Source: Microbacterium oleivorans
Lineage (GTDB): Bacteria > Actinomycetota > Actinomycetes > Actinomycetales > Microbacteriaceae
Assembly (NCBI RefSeq): GCF_001644225.1
Contig: NZ_LSTV01000001.1
Location: forward strand, 248,001 to 312,000
Direction: 5' to 3'
DNA: 64,000 nt
Part shown: positions 1 through 8,907 of the stretch, one piece after another
Numbering within the stretch: position 1 is the stretch's first letter
Layout of the letters: each line of letters begins with the position of its first letter
Program-made: the position numbers and the translations under genes
The notes under the pieces: generated by a model
Seen by the model: the letters and a program-made list of their open reading frames with translations, nothing else
The model's database searches: none
What the model was told of the DNA's origin: nothing

Positions 1-1089
<1,089 letters not shown>

Positions 1090-1121
1090 GCCGCCGCCCC
1101 CGGGTGGGGGCGGGCGTGCCG

Positions 1122-1205
1122 TAGAATCGTCCGCACAATGGACGACCCTCCCAGTAGACCCTCGCCCCACCGACCCTGCTCCCCGATGATCGGGGGTGAC
1201 GTGTG
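1122..1205 (+). promoter_or_regulatory. -10 box and SD-sequestering hairpin ahead of the CNNM gene pair
   Basis: TAGAAT at 1122-1127 is a good actinobacterial -10, 10 nt before the ATG of a 22-codon upstream ORF. At 1181-1195 CCCCGAT-G-ATCGGGG is a perfect inverted repeat. As RNA, CCCCG (1181-1185) can pair with CGGGG (1191-1195), and the right arm is the G-rich Shine-Dalgarno of the next gene. [11 protein letters not shown] of the upstream ORF would open this stem. The base pairing is read from sequence; the regulatory role is inference. Confidence 0.5.
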
Positions 1206-1206
1206 A
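1138..1206 (+). CDS. Proline-rich 22-codon upstream ORF (candidate leader peptide)
   Basis: The ORF starts with ATG 10 nt after TAGAAT and encodes 22 residues: MDDPPSRPSPHRPCSP followed by MIGGDV. Six of the 22 residues are proline, including a PP pair. Its TGA overlaps the ATG of the downstream CNNM gene (TGATG), the geometry for [13 protein letters not shown] coupling. Proline-rich leader ORFs control Mg2+ transporter genes elsewhere (mgtL of Salmonella is the known case), and the downstream product belongs to a Mg2+/Co2+ transport family. GC-rich DNA produces proline codons easily, so this could be chance. Whether it is [12 protein letters not shown] not shown by sequence alone. Confidence 0.4.
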   Translation: MDDPPSRPSPHRPCSPMIGGDV

Positions 1207-2534
1207 TGGACTACGTCATGTTGGGCGTGGGGCTGCTCCTGACCGTGGGAACCGGTCTATTCGTCGCGAGCGAGTTCGCCCTCGTGAACCTCGACCGCGC
1301 CGACCTCGAGGCCCGCCGCGCCGCCGGCGAGACCCGTCTGTCGCTGACGATCAACGCGCTGCGGATCACCTCGACGCACCTGTCGAGCGCGCAGCTCGGC
1401 ATCACTCTGACGACGCTCCTGACCGGTTACACGATGGAACCGGCGCTGTCGAACCTGCTGAACCCGGTGTTCGCCCTCTGGGGCGTGCCGGAGGCGGCAT
1501 CCCGTCCCATCGCGACCGTCGTGGCGATCACGGTCGCGACCGTCTTCTCGATGATCATCGGCGAGCTCGTCCCGAAGAACTTCGCCCTCGCCGTTCCGCG
1601 GCAGACCGCGAAGCTCGTGATCGGGTTCCAGACCGTCTTCACGACGGTCTTCCGCCCCGCGATCCTCCTCCTCAACGGCAGCGCCAACGCGGTGTTGCGT
1701 GCCATGGGCGTCGAGCCCAAGGAGGAGCTGTCGGGTGCCCGCACGGCCGAGGAGCTGTCGAGCCTCGTGCGGCGCTCCGCGAGCGCCGGCGTGCTCGAGG
1801 AGGACACCGCGTCGCTGCTCGATCGCACCCTCACCTTCTCGCGGCTCACGACCGCCGACGTCATGACGCCCCGGCCGAGCGTCCACGCGGTCGCCGCCGA
1901 CGACAGCGTCGAGGAGATCGTGCAGCTCGCGCGCCGCACCGGCCACAGCCGGTTCCCGGTCTACGGCGAGTCGATGGACGACATCACCGGCATCGTCCAC
2001 CTCAAGCAGGCCGTGTCGGTGCCGCGCGAACGTCGTGCCGACGTCCCCGCCGCCGCGATCGCGCAGGAGCCCCTGCGCGTCCCCGAGGCCGTCCATCTCG
2101 ACGGCCTCATGTCCGAGCTGCGCTCCCGCGGGTACCAGATGGCGATCGTCGTCGACGAGTACGGCGGCACGGCGGGTGTCGTGACGCTCGAGGATCTCGT
2201 CGAGGAGATCGTGGGGGAGGTGCTCGACGAGCACGACCGCAGCCGCGCGGGCGTCGTGCGGGCGAAGGGGTCGATCATCTTCCCCGGCGACCTGCGTCCC
2301 GACGAGGTGCTCGACCGCACCGGCATCCGCGTGCCGGAGGGCGACGTGTACGACACCGTCGGCGGTTTCATCATGGCCACGCTCGAGCGCATCCCGGCGG
2401 TCGGCGATCAGATCACCCTCGAGGACGGGACCATCACCGTGCAGCGGATGGACGGTCGCCGCGTCGACCGCGTCAAGTTCGTGCCCGCTCCCGTGCCGGT
2501 CGGCGCCGAGACCGAAGGGGGTGAGCGCCGATGA
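1206..2534 (+). CDS. CNNM/CorC-type membrane protein with CBS and CorC_HlyC domains
   Basis: This 442-aa protein has the full three-part architecture of the 'hemolysin family' (CNNM/CorB) proteins. A DUF21 transmembrane domain covers about residues 1-190, a CBS pair starts at VMTPRPS (about 218) and ends near 335, and a CorC_HlyC domain covers about 350-430. The family moves or senses Mg2+/Co2+ at the inner membrane. The ATG at 1206 is preferred; a GTG at 1203 in the same frame, 6 nt from the GGGGG at 1192-1196, is an alternative. Its stop overlaps the start of a second DUF21 gene (ATGA), so the two are [12 protein letters not shown]. Confidence 0.9.
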   Translation: MDYVMLGVGLLLTVGTGLFVASEFALVNLDRADLEARRAAGETRLSLTINALRITSTHLSSAQLGITLTTLLTGYTMEPALSNLLNPVFALWGVPEAASRPIATVVAITVATVFSMIIGELVPKNFALAVPRQTAKLVIGFQTVFTTVFRPAILLLNGSANAVLRAMGVEPKEELSGARTAEELSSLVRRSASAGVLEEDTASLLDRTLTFSRLTTADVMTPRPSVHAVAADDSVEEIVQLARRTGHSRFPVYGESMDDITGIVHLKQAVSVPRERRADVPAAAIAQEPLRVPEAVHLDGLMSELRSRGYQMAIVVDEYGGTAGVVTLEDLVEEIVGEVLDEHDRSRAGVVRAKGSIIFPGDLRPDEVLDRTGIRVPEGDVYDTVGGFIMATLERIPAVGDQITLEDGTITVQRMDGRRVDRVKFVPAPVPVGAETEGGERR

Positions 2535-3583
2535 GCGACTGGGCCGGAATCGCCTGGCTGGTCGTCCTCCTCGTGGCCAACGCCTTCTTCGTCGGCGCGG
2601 AGTTCGCCGTCATCTCGGCGCGACGCTCGCAGATCGAGCCCCTCGCCGAGAAGGGGTCCCGCTCGGCGAAGACCGCGCTGTGGGCGATGGAGCACGCCAC
2701 GCTCATGCTCGCCACGTGCCAGCTCGGCATCACGATCTGCTCGCTGCTGATCCTGAACGTGTCGGAGCCGGCGATCCACCACCTGCTGGCCGTGCCGCTG
2801 GAGGCGATCGGGCTGCCGTACGCGGTCGTCGACGTCACCGGGTTCGTCATCGCGCTGCTGCTCGTGTCGTACCTGCACGTCGTGTTCGGCGAGATGGTGC
2901 CGAAGAACCTCGCGTTCTCATTGCCGGACCGCGCCGTCCTGCTGCTCGCCCCGCCGCTCGTGTTCGTCTCGCGGGTCTTCCACCCGATCATCGTCGCGCT
3001 CAACTGGATCGCGAACCACGTCGTCCGGCTGTTCCGCGTCGAGCCGAAGGACGAGGCCGCCTCGACCTTCACCCTCGACGAGGTCGCCACGATCGTGAAC
3101 CAATCGCGCATGGAGGGTGTGCTCGACGACGCATCGGGCGCCGTCGCCATGGCGGTCGAGTTCACCGACAAGAAGGCGAAGGATGTCGCGGTCCCGCTCT
3201 CGGAGCTCGTCACCCTGCCGGAGCACACGACGCCCGACGAGATCGAGCGGGCCGTGGCCCGTCACGGGTTCTCGCGCTACGTGATCGTCGACGACGAGGG
3301 GATGCCGCTCGGTTACGTCCACCTCAAGGACGTGCTGCGCGCGGCGGAGGGACCGGATGCCGAGGCGACGGTCGACGCGCCGATCAAGCCGAAGCGCATC
3401 CACCACATGATCCCCATCGGCGAGGCCACCGACCTCGAGGACGCGCTCGCGCTCATGCGGCGTTCGAGCCGACACCTCGCGCAGGTGCGCGATTCGGCGG
3501 GGGAGACGACGGCGGTGCTGTTCCTCGAAGACATCATCGAGGAGCTCGTCGGCGAGGTCCACGACGCGACGCGGCGTCTCTGA
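2531..3583 (+). CDS. CNNM-type membrane protein lacking the CorC_HlyC domain
   Basis: This 350-aa DUF21 protein has a hydrophobic N-terminal half (about residues 1-180) and a CBS pair from about residue 200, and it ends at EELVGEV, where its upstream partner continues into a CorC_HlyC domain. The missing third domain is a genuine architectural difference rather than a frameshift, since the reading frame closes cleanly. The four-base ATGA overlap with the upstream gene implies [13 protein letters not shown] coupling. A heteromeric pair with the three-domain protein is plausible but inferred. The stop codon lies in the stem of a terminator hairpin shared with the convergent gene. Confidence 0.9.
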   Translation: MSDWAGIAWLVVLLVANAFFVGAEFAVISARRSQIEPLAEKGSRSAKTALWAMEHATLMLATCQLGITICSLLILNVSEPAIHHLLAVPLEAIGLPYAVVDVTGFVIALLLVSYLHVVFGEMVPKNLAFSLPDRAVLLLAPPLVFVSRVFHPIIVALNWIANHVVRLFRVEPKDEAASTFTLDEVATIVNQSRMEGVLDDASGAVAMAVEFTDKKAKDVAVPLSELVTLPEHTTPDEIERAVARHGFSRYVIVDDEGMPLGYVHLKDVLRAAEGPDAEATVDAPIKPKRIHHMIPIGEATDLEDALALMRRSSRHLAQVRDSAGETTAVLFLEDIIEELVGEVHDATRRL

Positions 3584-3615
3584 GGTCGCCGGCGACGCGT
3601 CGCGGGCGACCTCAG
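3580..3615. terminator. Bidirectional terminator hairpin containing both stop codons
   Basis: CTGAGGTCGCC (3580-3590) and GGCGACCTCAG (3605-3615) form a perfect 11-bp stem with a 14-nt loop. The TGA of the plus-strand CNNM gene and the TGA (TCA on plus) of the minus-strand oxidoreductase both fall inside the stem. No U-tract follows, as is common in actinobacterial intrinsic terminators. Confidence 0.65.
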
Positions 3616-4685
3616 CGCCGGCGGGCGCGGAGGTACTGCGGCGGCCACAGCGCCGCGGCCTCCGCGTCGCCGAGCTCGTCGGCGGCGCGCAGGGCGAAGT
3701 GGGGGTCGCGGAGCCAGCCGCGCCCGACCATGACGGCGTCGGCGAGCCCGTCCTGCAGGATCGTCTCGGCCTGCGCGCCGTCGAGGATCTCGCCCACCGC
3801 CGTGACGAGGAGTCCGGTGCGCTCGCGCACCGTGGCGGCGAAAGGCACCTGGTAGCCCGGTCCGGTCGTGATGCGCTGGTGGGCGACGAGCCCGCCGGTG
3901 GAGATGTCGATGACGCTCGCGCCGCGCTCGCCGGCCCAGGCGGCGACGGTCGCGGTCTCGTCGACGCCCCAGCCGCCGTCGGCCCAGTCGGTGGCCGAGA
4001 ACCGCACCGCGATCACCCGGCTCGGTGCGGCCTCGCGGACGGCGGTGACGACGCGCAGCAGCAGGCGCGCGCGGTTCTCGAGCGATCCGCCGTACGCGTC
4101 GGTGCGCTCGTTCGACAGCGGCGAGAGGAACTGGTGCAGTAGGTAGCCGTGGGCGGCGTGGACCTCGAGGAGATCGAACCCGGCCTCGTCGGCGCGGCGG
4201 GCGGCCTGCGTGAAGGCGTCGACGAGGGCGTCGATGTCGCCGTCGGTCATCGCGACCGGCTGCGCGTAGCCGTCGAACGCGATCGCCGAGGGGGCCACCG
4301 TCGTCCAGCCGCCCTCCGCGGGGGCGACGGAGCCGCGGGCGTCGTCCCACGGCCGGTGGGTCGAGGCCTTGCGGCCCGCGTGCGCGAGCTGCACCCCGGC
4401 GAGGGCGCCGCGGGCGTGGATCGCGGCGACGATGGGAGCCCAGGCATCCCGCTGCGCGTCGTTCCAGAGCCCCGCGTCGTGCGGGGTGATCCGCCCCTCC
4501 GGGGTGACGGCGGACGCCTCGGCGATCACCACGCCCGCACCGCCGCTCGCGAACTGGGCGAGGTGCACGTGGTGCCAGTCGTTCGGCACGCCGTCCACCG
4601 CCGAGTACTGGCACATCGGCGAGACCCACAGGCGGTTGCGCGCGGTGGCGCCGGCCAGCTCGAGGGGGCGGAACAGCAGGGTCAT
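3612..4685 (-). CDS. NADH:flavin oxidoreductase / Old Yellow Enzyme (YqjM-like)
   Basis: This 357-aa FMN-dependent ene-reductase belongs to the YqjM subclass. The N-terminal PMCQYSA motif carries the cysteine that tunes flavin potential, and QLAHAGRKAST supplies the substrate-binding histidine region. LSNERTDAYGGS, ENRARLL and VGRGWLRDPHF are family signatures in the barrel. Such enzymes reduce activated C=C bonds with NAD(P)H; the physiological substrate cannot be read from sequence. The start at 4685 gives the usual N-terminus (MTLLFRPLEL); the longer open frame reaching 4886 overlaps the divergent gene and is rejected. Confidence 0.92.
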   Translation of the reverse strand: MTLLFRPLELAGATARNRLWVSPMCQYSAVDGVPNDWHHVHLAQFASGGAGVVIAEASAVTPEGRITPHDAGLWNDAQRDAWAPIVAAIHARGALAGVQLAHAGRKASTHRPWDDARGSVAPAEGGWTTVAPSAIAFDGYAQPVAMTDGDIDALVDAFTQAARRADEAGFDLLEVHAAHGYLLHQFLSPLSNERTDAYGGSLENRARLLLRVVTAVREAAPSRVIAVRFSATDWADGGWGVDETATVAAWAGERGASVIDISTGGLVAHQRITTGPGYQVPFAATVRERTGLLVTAVGEILDGAQAETILQDGLADAVMVGRGWLRDPHFALRAADELGDAEAAALWPPQYLRARRR

Positions 4686-4716
4686 GGGCGGACTCCGTCG
4701 CAGTAGGGTGGGCGCC

Positions 4717-5541
4717 ATGGTGGCGCGGGGATGGACGAGGGCGGACACGGCCGAGGTCGTCTTCGGGCCAACGGCGGACGACGACAAGTATTCCCGCGGT
4801 GTGGTCGGCCTGCGGACCGGATCGACGGACTTCCCCGGTGCGGCGATGCTCGGCGTCGAAGCCGCCTGGCGAACGGGCGTCGGCATGGTGCGCTACCTCG
4901 GACCGCAGCGCGCGGCGGACCTCGTGCTCGCCCGGCGCCCCGAGACGGTGACCGCGGACGGTCGCGTGCAGGCGTGGGTGGTCGGGTCGGGGACGGATGC
5001 CGCGCACCGCTCCGCGCGCGAGCGCGCCGCGCTCGGCGGCATCCTCTCGGGGGAGGTCCCCGTCGTGGTCGACGCGGGCGCCCTCGATCTCGCCCCGGCG
5101 GCGGCCGCGCCGGTCGTGGCGACACCGCACGGCCGCGAGCACGAGCGGCTGCGGCGGATGCTGGGGCTCGACCCGGACGTGGACGATGCGTCCGAGACGG
5201 CGGCCGTCCTCGGCGGTGTGGTGGTGCGGAAGGCCGCGACGACGGTGGTCGCCGCGCCCGGCGAAGAGGCGATCGAGATCACGGCTCCCACCTCGTGGCT
5301 CGCGACGGCCGGGACCGGCGACGTCCTCGCCGGGACGGTCGGCGCCGTGATCGCGGGCGTCGTCGGGCGAGGCGGGACGCCGGGCGACCTGGGCGCGCTG
5401 CAGCGGGCCGCGGCATCCGCAGTCTGGCTGCACGGCCACGCGGCGGCGCTCGCCGTCGCCGCCCACCGCGGCGGACCGATCGCGGCGCTCGACGTCGCGG
5501 AGCACCTGCCGTACGCCGTCGCCGAGGTGCTGGCCGGCTGA
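4717..5541 (+). CDS. nnrD: ADP/ATP-dependent NAD(P)H-hydrate dehydratase
   Basis: The 274-aa product is a ribokinase-like NAD(P)HX dehydratase that repairs hydrated NAD(P)H. The family's GTGD motif is present as TAGTGDVLAG at about residue 197, preceded by the ATP-site stretch TPHGREHERL. Only the dehydratase domain is present; the epimerase domain fused in YjeF-type proteins is absent, as is common in actinobacteria. It is divergent from the flavin oxidoreductase with 31 bp between the starts. TAGGGT sits 7 nt before the ATG, which suggests a leaderless transcript and fixes this start. Confidence 0.9.
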   Translation: MVARGWTRADTAEVVFGPTADDDKYSRGVVGLRTGSTDFPGAAMLGVEAAWRTGVGMVRYLGPQRAADLVLARRPETVTADGRVQAWVVGSGTDAAHRSARERAALGGILSGEVPVVVDAGALDLAPAAAAPVVATPHGREHERLRRMLGLDPDVDDASETAAVLGGVVVRKAATTVVAAPGEEAIEITAPTSWLATAGTGDVLAGTVGAVIAGVVGRGGTPGDLGALQRAAASAVWLHGHAAALAVAAHRGGPIAALDVAEHLPYAVAEVLAG

Positions 5542-5576
5542 CACGCGTCGGTCGGCGGCGCCCGTAGGCTGGGCGC

Positions 5577-6791
5577 GTGACGAACCGCGTGCTGCTGTGG
5601 ACCGTGTTCGTCCTCGTCCACGCGGGTGTCGGCCTGCTCGGGTTCGTCCTGCCGAACGAGCCCATGGGCGACGTGTACCGCGTGTACGAGCCGTGGTCGC
5701 GCGCGGTGTTCTCGGGGGGCGGCGTCGTGGGCGTGACGCAGGACTGGGTCTACCCCCAGCTCGCGCTGCTGCCCATGCTGCTCGCCCATCTGCCCGCCGG
5801 CCTCGTGGGCGACTACACGGTCGGCTGGGCCGTGCTCGTGACGCTGGCCGACGCGGTCGCCTTCGCGGTGCTCGTCGGCCGCGGGCACTCCCGCGGGCGC
5901 GTCGTCGCCGCCGTCTTCTGGCTCGCGGCGATCGTCTGCCTCGGCCCCGTCGGCCTGTATCGGATCGATGCGGTCTCGGTACCGCTGGCGATCCTCGGAT
6001 GCCTGTGGCTGCTGCGCCGGCCCGCGCTCGCCGCCGCGCTCCTCGCGGCCGCGACCTGGATCAAGGTGTGGCCCGCCGCCCTCCTCGCGGCGGCCGTCGT
6101 CGCGGTGCGCCGCCGCGCGAGGGTGATCGCCGCCGCAGCGCTCGTGAGCGTCGCGGTGCTCGGAGTCGTCGTAGCTGCCGGCGGAGCGGACCACGCGCTG
6201 GGATTCGTCACCGGGCAGACCGGGCGCGGACTGCAGGTCGAGGCGCCCGTGAGCGCGCCGTACGTCTGGGGTGCGCTGCTGGGCGCCGACGGGTCGGCGG
6301 TGTACTACGACCAGGGCCTGCTCACCTTCCAGGTCACCGGCCCGCAGGTCGACCTCGTCATCGCCGCGATGACGCCGCTGCTCGCCCTCGCGGCCGCCGG
6401 CGTCCTCCTGCTCGGGGTCCGGCAGGTGCGTCGCGGAGTGCCGTTCGTGCGCCTGTTCCCCGTCCTCGCGCTCGCCCTCGTGCTCGTGCTCATCGTCGCG
6501 AACAAGGTCGGGTCGCCGCAGTTCCACACCTGGCTGTTCGCGCCCACCGTCCTCGGCCTCGTGATCGACCGGCGCCGATGGGTGGCCCCCGCCGCCCTCG
6601 TGCTCACGGCGGCCGCGCTTACCCAGCTCGTGTATCCCGTCCTCTACGGCGGCATCATCACGCCGGCGGTCCTGCCCGTCGCGGTCCTCACGCTCCGCAA
6701 CCTCGTGCTGGTGGGGCTTCTCGTGTGGATGGTCGCGCGCCTCGTCCGCCTGCCCGTATCCGTGTCCGCTCCCGTCCGTGTCGCCCCCTGA
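5577..6791 (+). CDS. Polytopic membrane protein, GT87/DUF2029-like glycosyltransferase
   Basis: The 404-aa protein is hydrophobic throughout with about ten predicted helices. An early loop with acidic and aromatic residues (MGDVYRVYEPWSRAVF, then QDWVYPQLALLP) is reminiscent of polyprenol-phosphate-mannose-dependent mannosyltransferases of the GT87/DUF2029 group. If so it would add sugars to cell-envelope glycans on the outer membrane face; the substrate is unknown. The GTG start lies 6 nt after TAGGCT, so [11 protein letters not shown] is probably leaderless. Confidence 0.7.
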   Translation: MTNRVLLWTVFVLVHAGVGLLGFVLPNEPMGDVYRVYEPWSRAVFSGGGVVGVTQDWVYPQLALLPMLLAHLPAGLVGDYTVGWAVLVTLADAVAFAVLVGRGHSRGRVVAAVFWLAAIVCLGPVGLYRIDAVSVPLAILGCLWLLRRPALAAALLAAATWIKVWPAALLAAAVVAVRRRARVIAAAALVSVAVLGVVVAAGGADHALGFVTGQTGRGLQVEAPVSAPYVWGALLGADGSAVYYDQGLLTFQVTGPQVDLVIAAMTPLLALAAAGVLLLGVRQVRRGVPFVRLFPVLALALVLVLIVANKVGSPQFHTWLFAPTVLGLVIDRRRWVAPAALVLTAAALTQLVYPVLYGGIITPAVLPVAVLTLRNLVLVGLLVWMVARLVRLPVSVSAPVRVAP

Positions 6792-6808
6792 TCCCCGGAG
6801 GTCCTCCC

Positions 6809-7150
6809 GTGCTCGTCGCCTTCTCCGTCGCCCCCTCCGGTGACGGCAACCCGGACGGTTCCGTCCACGACGCGGTCGCCGCGGCCGTCACGGTCGTCCG
6901 CGCGTCGGGGTTGCCCCACCGCACCACGAGCATGTTCACCGAGATCGAGGGGGAGTGGGACGAGGTGATGGCCGTCGTCAAGGGCGCCGTCGACGCCGTG
7001 CAGCCCTTCGGTTCCCGTGTCTCGCTCGTCCTGAAGGCCGACATCCGCCCGGGGTACACCGGCGAGATCGACGGCAAGATCGCTCGGTTGGAGACCGCGA
7101 TCGAATCGATTCGTGGCGAGCAGGGGAGCGGGACTACGATCTCGGAGTGA
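6809..7150 (+). CDS. Thiamine-binding protein (MTH1187/YkoF-like)
   Basis: The 113-aa protein matches the small ferredoxin-fold family (DUF77) that binds thiamine: the N-terminal strand VLVAFSVAPSG, the SGLPHRTTSMFTEIEGEWDEV segment in which the S-M-x-T-x-I-E-G-x-W pattern is typical, and a helix ending in VSLVLKADIR. The GTG start is 8 nt after GGAGG. The stop overlaps the next start (GTGA), so it is [15 protein letters not shown] coupled to the MFS transporter, which might therefore move a thiamine-related compound; that link is inferred. Confidence 0.85.
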   Translation: MLVAFSVAPSGDGNPDGSVHDAVAAAVTVVRASGLPHRTTSMFTEIEGEWDEVMAVVKGAVDAVQPFGSRVSLVLKADIRPGYTGEIDGKIARLETAIESIRGEQGSGTTISE

Positions 7151-8361
7151 TCTCCGCCCCCACGCGTCCCCGCCGCGCCCTCCTCGCGCTCGCCGTCGGC
7201 AGCTTCGGCATCGGCATGACCGAGTTCGTCGTGATGGGGCTGCTCCCCGAGATCGCGCGCGAGCTGCTGCCCGCCGCGTGGGCGAGCTCGCAGGAGGACG
7301 CGATCGCGCAGGCGGGGTGGCTCATCACGCTCTACGCGCTCGGGGTGGTCATCGGAGCGCCGACGATCGCGGCATCGGTCGCCAAATACCCGCGTCACCG
7401 CGTCATGATCCTGCTCGCGGCGGCGCTGACGCTGTTCAACGCGCTGACCCTCGTGCTGCCGACGTTCGAGCTCGTCGCGGCATCGCGCCTCCTGGCGGGG
7501 CTGCCCCACGGCGCGTACTTCGGCATCGGCGCGCTCGTGGCCGCCGACGTCATGGGTCCGGGGAACCGGGCCAAGGGGGTCGCCTTCGTACTGACCGGTC
7601 TGACGGTCGCGAACGTCGTCGGCGTGCCGCTCGGCACCTTCCTCGGGCAGAACCTGGGCTGGCGGTGGGCGTTCGTGCTCGTCGTCGCCATCTTCGCCGC
7701 TGCGACCGCCGCGATCGCCGTCACGGTGCCGCGCCGGGCGGGGGAGCCCTCGCGCACCCTCCGCGCCGAGCTCGGGGTGTTCCGCATCGGACAGGTCTGG
7801 TTCGCGCTCGGGATCGGCGCCATCGGCTTCGGCGGCTTCTTCGCCGTCTACACGTACGTGTCGCCGCTCGTGACCGAGGCCGCAGGGTCGCCCGCGTGGG
7901 TCGTCCCGATCACGCTCGTGATCCTCGGGATCGGGATGACGGTGGGCAACCTCGTCGGCGGGCACCTCGCCGACGTCGACCTGATCCGCGCGATGTTCGG
8001 GCTGCTCGGCCTGCTGGCGCTGACGCTGCTGCTGCTCGCCCTGACCTCGGGGTGGATCGTGATGGTCGTGATCTTCGTCTTCGCGGTCGCCTTCGCCGCG
8101 TCGGCGGTCAGTCCCACCATCCAGACCCGACTCATGGACGTCGCCGGCGACAACCAGTCGATTGCCGCCGCCCTCAACCACTCCGCCCTCAACACCGGCA
8201 ACGCCATGGGCGCGGCCCTGGGTGGTGCCGTCATCGCCGCGGGCTTCGGCTTCGCGGCGCCCGTGTGGGTCGGTTTCCTCCTCGCGCTCGCCGGGCTCGG
8301 CATCGCCGCGCTCAGCATCACACTCGAGCGGCGTCAGGCCCGCACGCCCGCCCGGGTCTGA
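7147..8361 (+). CDS. MFS transporter, AraJ/DHA1 type
   Basis: The 404-aa protein has about 12 transmembrane helices. The opening SFGIGMTEFVVMGLLPEIA is the hallmark of the AraJ/PbuE-like DHA1 drug:H+ antiporters, and RLLAGLPHGAYFGIG sits in helix 4-5. Substrate prediction is not possible. Its GTG overlaps the stop of the thiamine-binding gene, giving a two-gene operon. Confidence 0.9.
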   Translation: MISAPTRPRRALLALAVGSFGIGMTEFVVMGLLPEIARELLPAAWASSQEDAIAQAGWLITLYALGVVIGAPTIAASVAKYPRHRVMILLAAALTLFNALTLVLPTFELVAASRLLAGLPHGAYFGIGALVAADVMGPGNRAKGVAFVLTGLTVANVVGVPLGTFLGQNLGWRWAFVLVVAIFAAATAAIAVTVPRRAGEPSRTLRAELGVFRIGQVWFALGIGAIGFGGFFAVYTYVSPLVTEAAGSPAWVVPITLVILGIGMTVGNLVGGHLADVDLIRAMFGLLGLLALTLLLLALTSGWIVMVVIFVFAVAFAASAVSPTIQTRLMDVAGDNQSIAAALNHSALNTGNAMGAALGGAVIAAGFGFAAPVWVGFLLALAGLGIAALSITLERRQARTPARV

Positions 8362-8424
8362 CACGCCGCAGCGGGCGACGCAACCCCGTCCGCGACCGAG
8401 CCCGTGACTCGCTAGCGTCGAGCC

Positions 8425-8907
8425 ATGTCCCGAAACTCGCGCCGGTTCGCCTGCACACCCGACGACGTGTTCGCCGTCCTGGCGGACGGCTGGCTGTTCC
8501 CGTCGTGGGTGGTCGGTGCGTCCCGCATGCGCGAAGTCGCCGACACGTGGCCGCAGGTGGGCTCCCGGCTGCACCACTCGTTCGGCGTCTGGCCGGTGCT
8601 CATCGACGACGCGACCGAGGTGCTCGTCTACGATCCGCCCCGCCACGTGCTGCTCCGGGCGAAGGGGTGGCCGATGGGTGAGGCCCAGGTCGACATCCAG
8701 GTAAAGCCGCACCGGGACGGGTGCATCGTCCGCATCCAGGAGGAGGCCGTCGCGGGGCCGGGGAGCCTCGTGCCGCAGCCGCTCCTCGACGTCGTCCTGC
8801 AGCTGCGCAACCACGAGACGCTGCACCGGCTCGCCTACCTCGCCGAGGGGCGCGCCGCTCGGCCGACCGACGAGACGACCGCCGAGGACGAGGGCGTCGC
8901 CGAATGA
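8425..8907 (+). CDS. SRPBCC (START-like) family protein
   Basis: The 160-aa protein fits the polyketide cyclase/START-like fold: an N-terminal strand, the segment VLADGWLFPSWVVGAS, alternating strands and a long C-terminal helix. The family binds hydrophobic ligands. TAGCGT is 6 nt before the ATG, suggesting leaderless [11 protein letters not shown]. The ATGA overlap with the following FAD-dependent oxidoreductase makes a two-gene unit, so the pair may act on the same lipid or isoprenoid; this is inferred from context only. Confidence 0.8.
   Translation: MSRNSRRFACTPDDVFAVLADGWLFPSWVVGASRMREVADTWPQVGSRLHHSFGVWPVLIDDATEVLVYDPPRHVLLRAKGWPMGEAQVDIQVKPHRDGCIVRIQEEAVAGPGSLVPQPLLDVVLQLRNHETLHRLAYLAEGRAARPTDETTAEDEGVAE

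Noticed and set aside
6688..8826. 712-codon minus-strand open frame
   Set aside because: Antisense to the thiamine-binding, MFS and SRPBCC genes; composition (D/R/G-rich) is that of a shadow frame.
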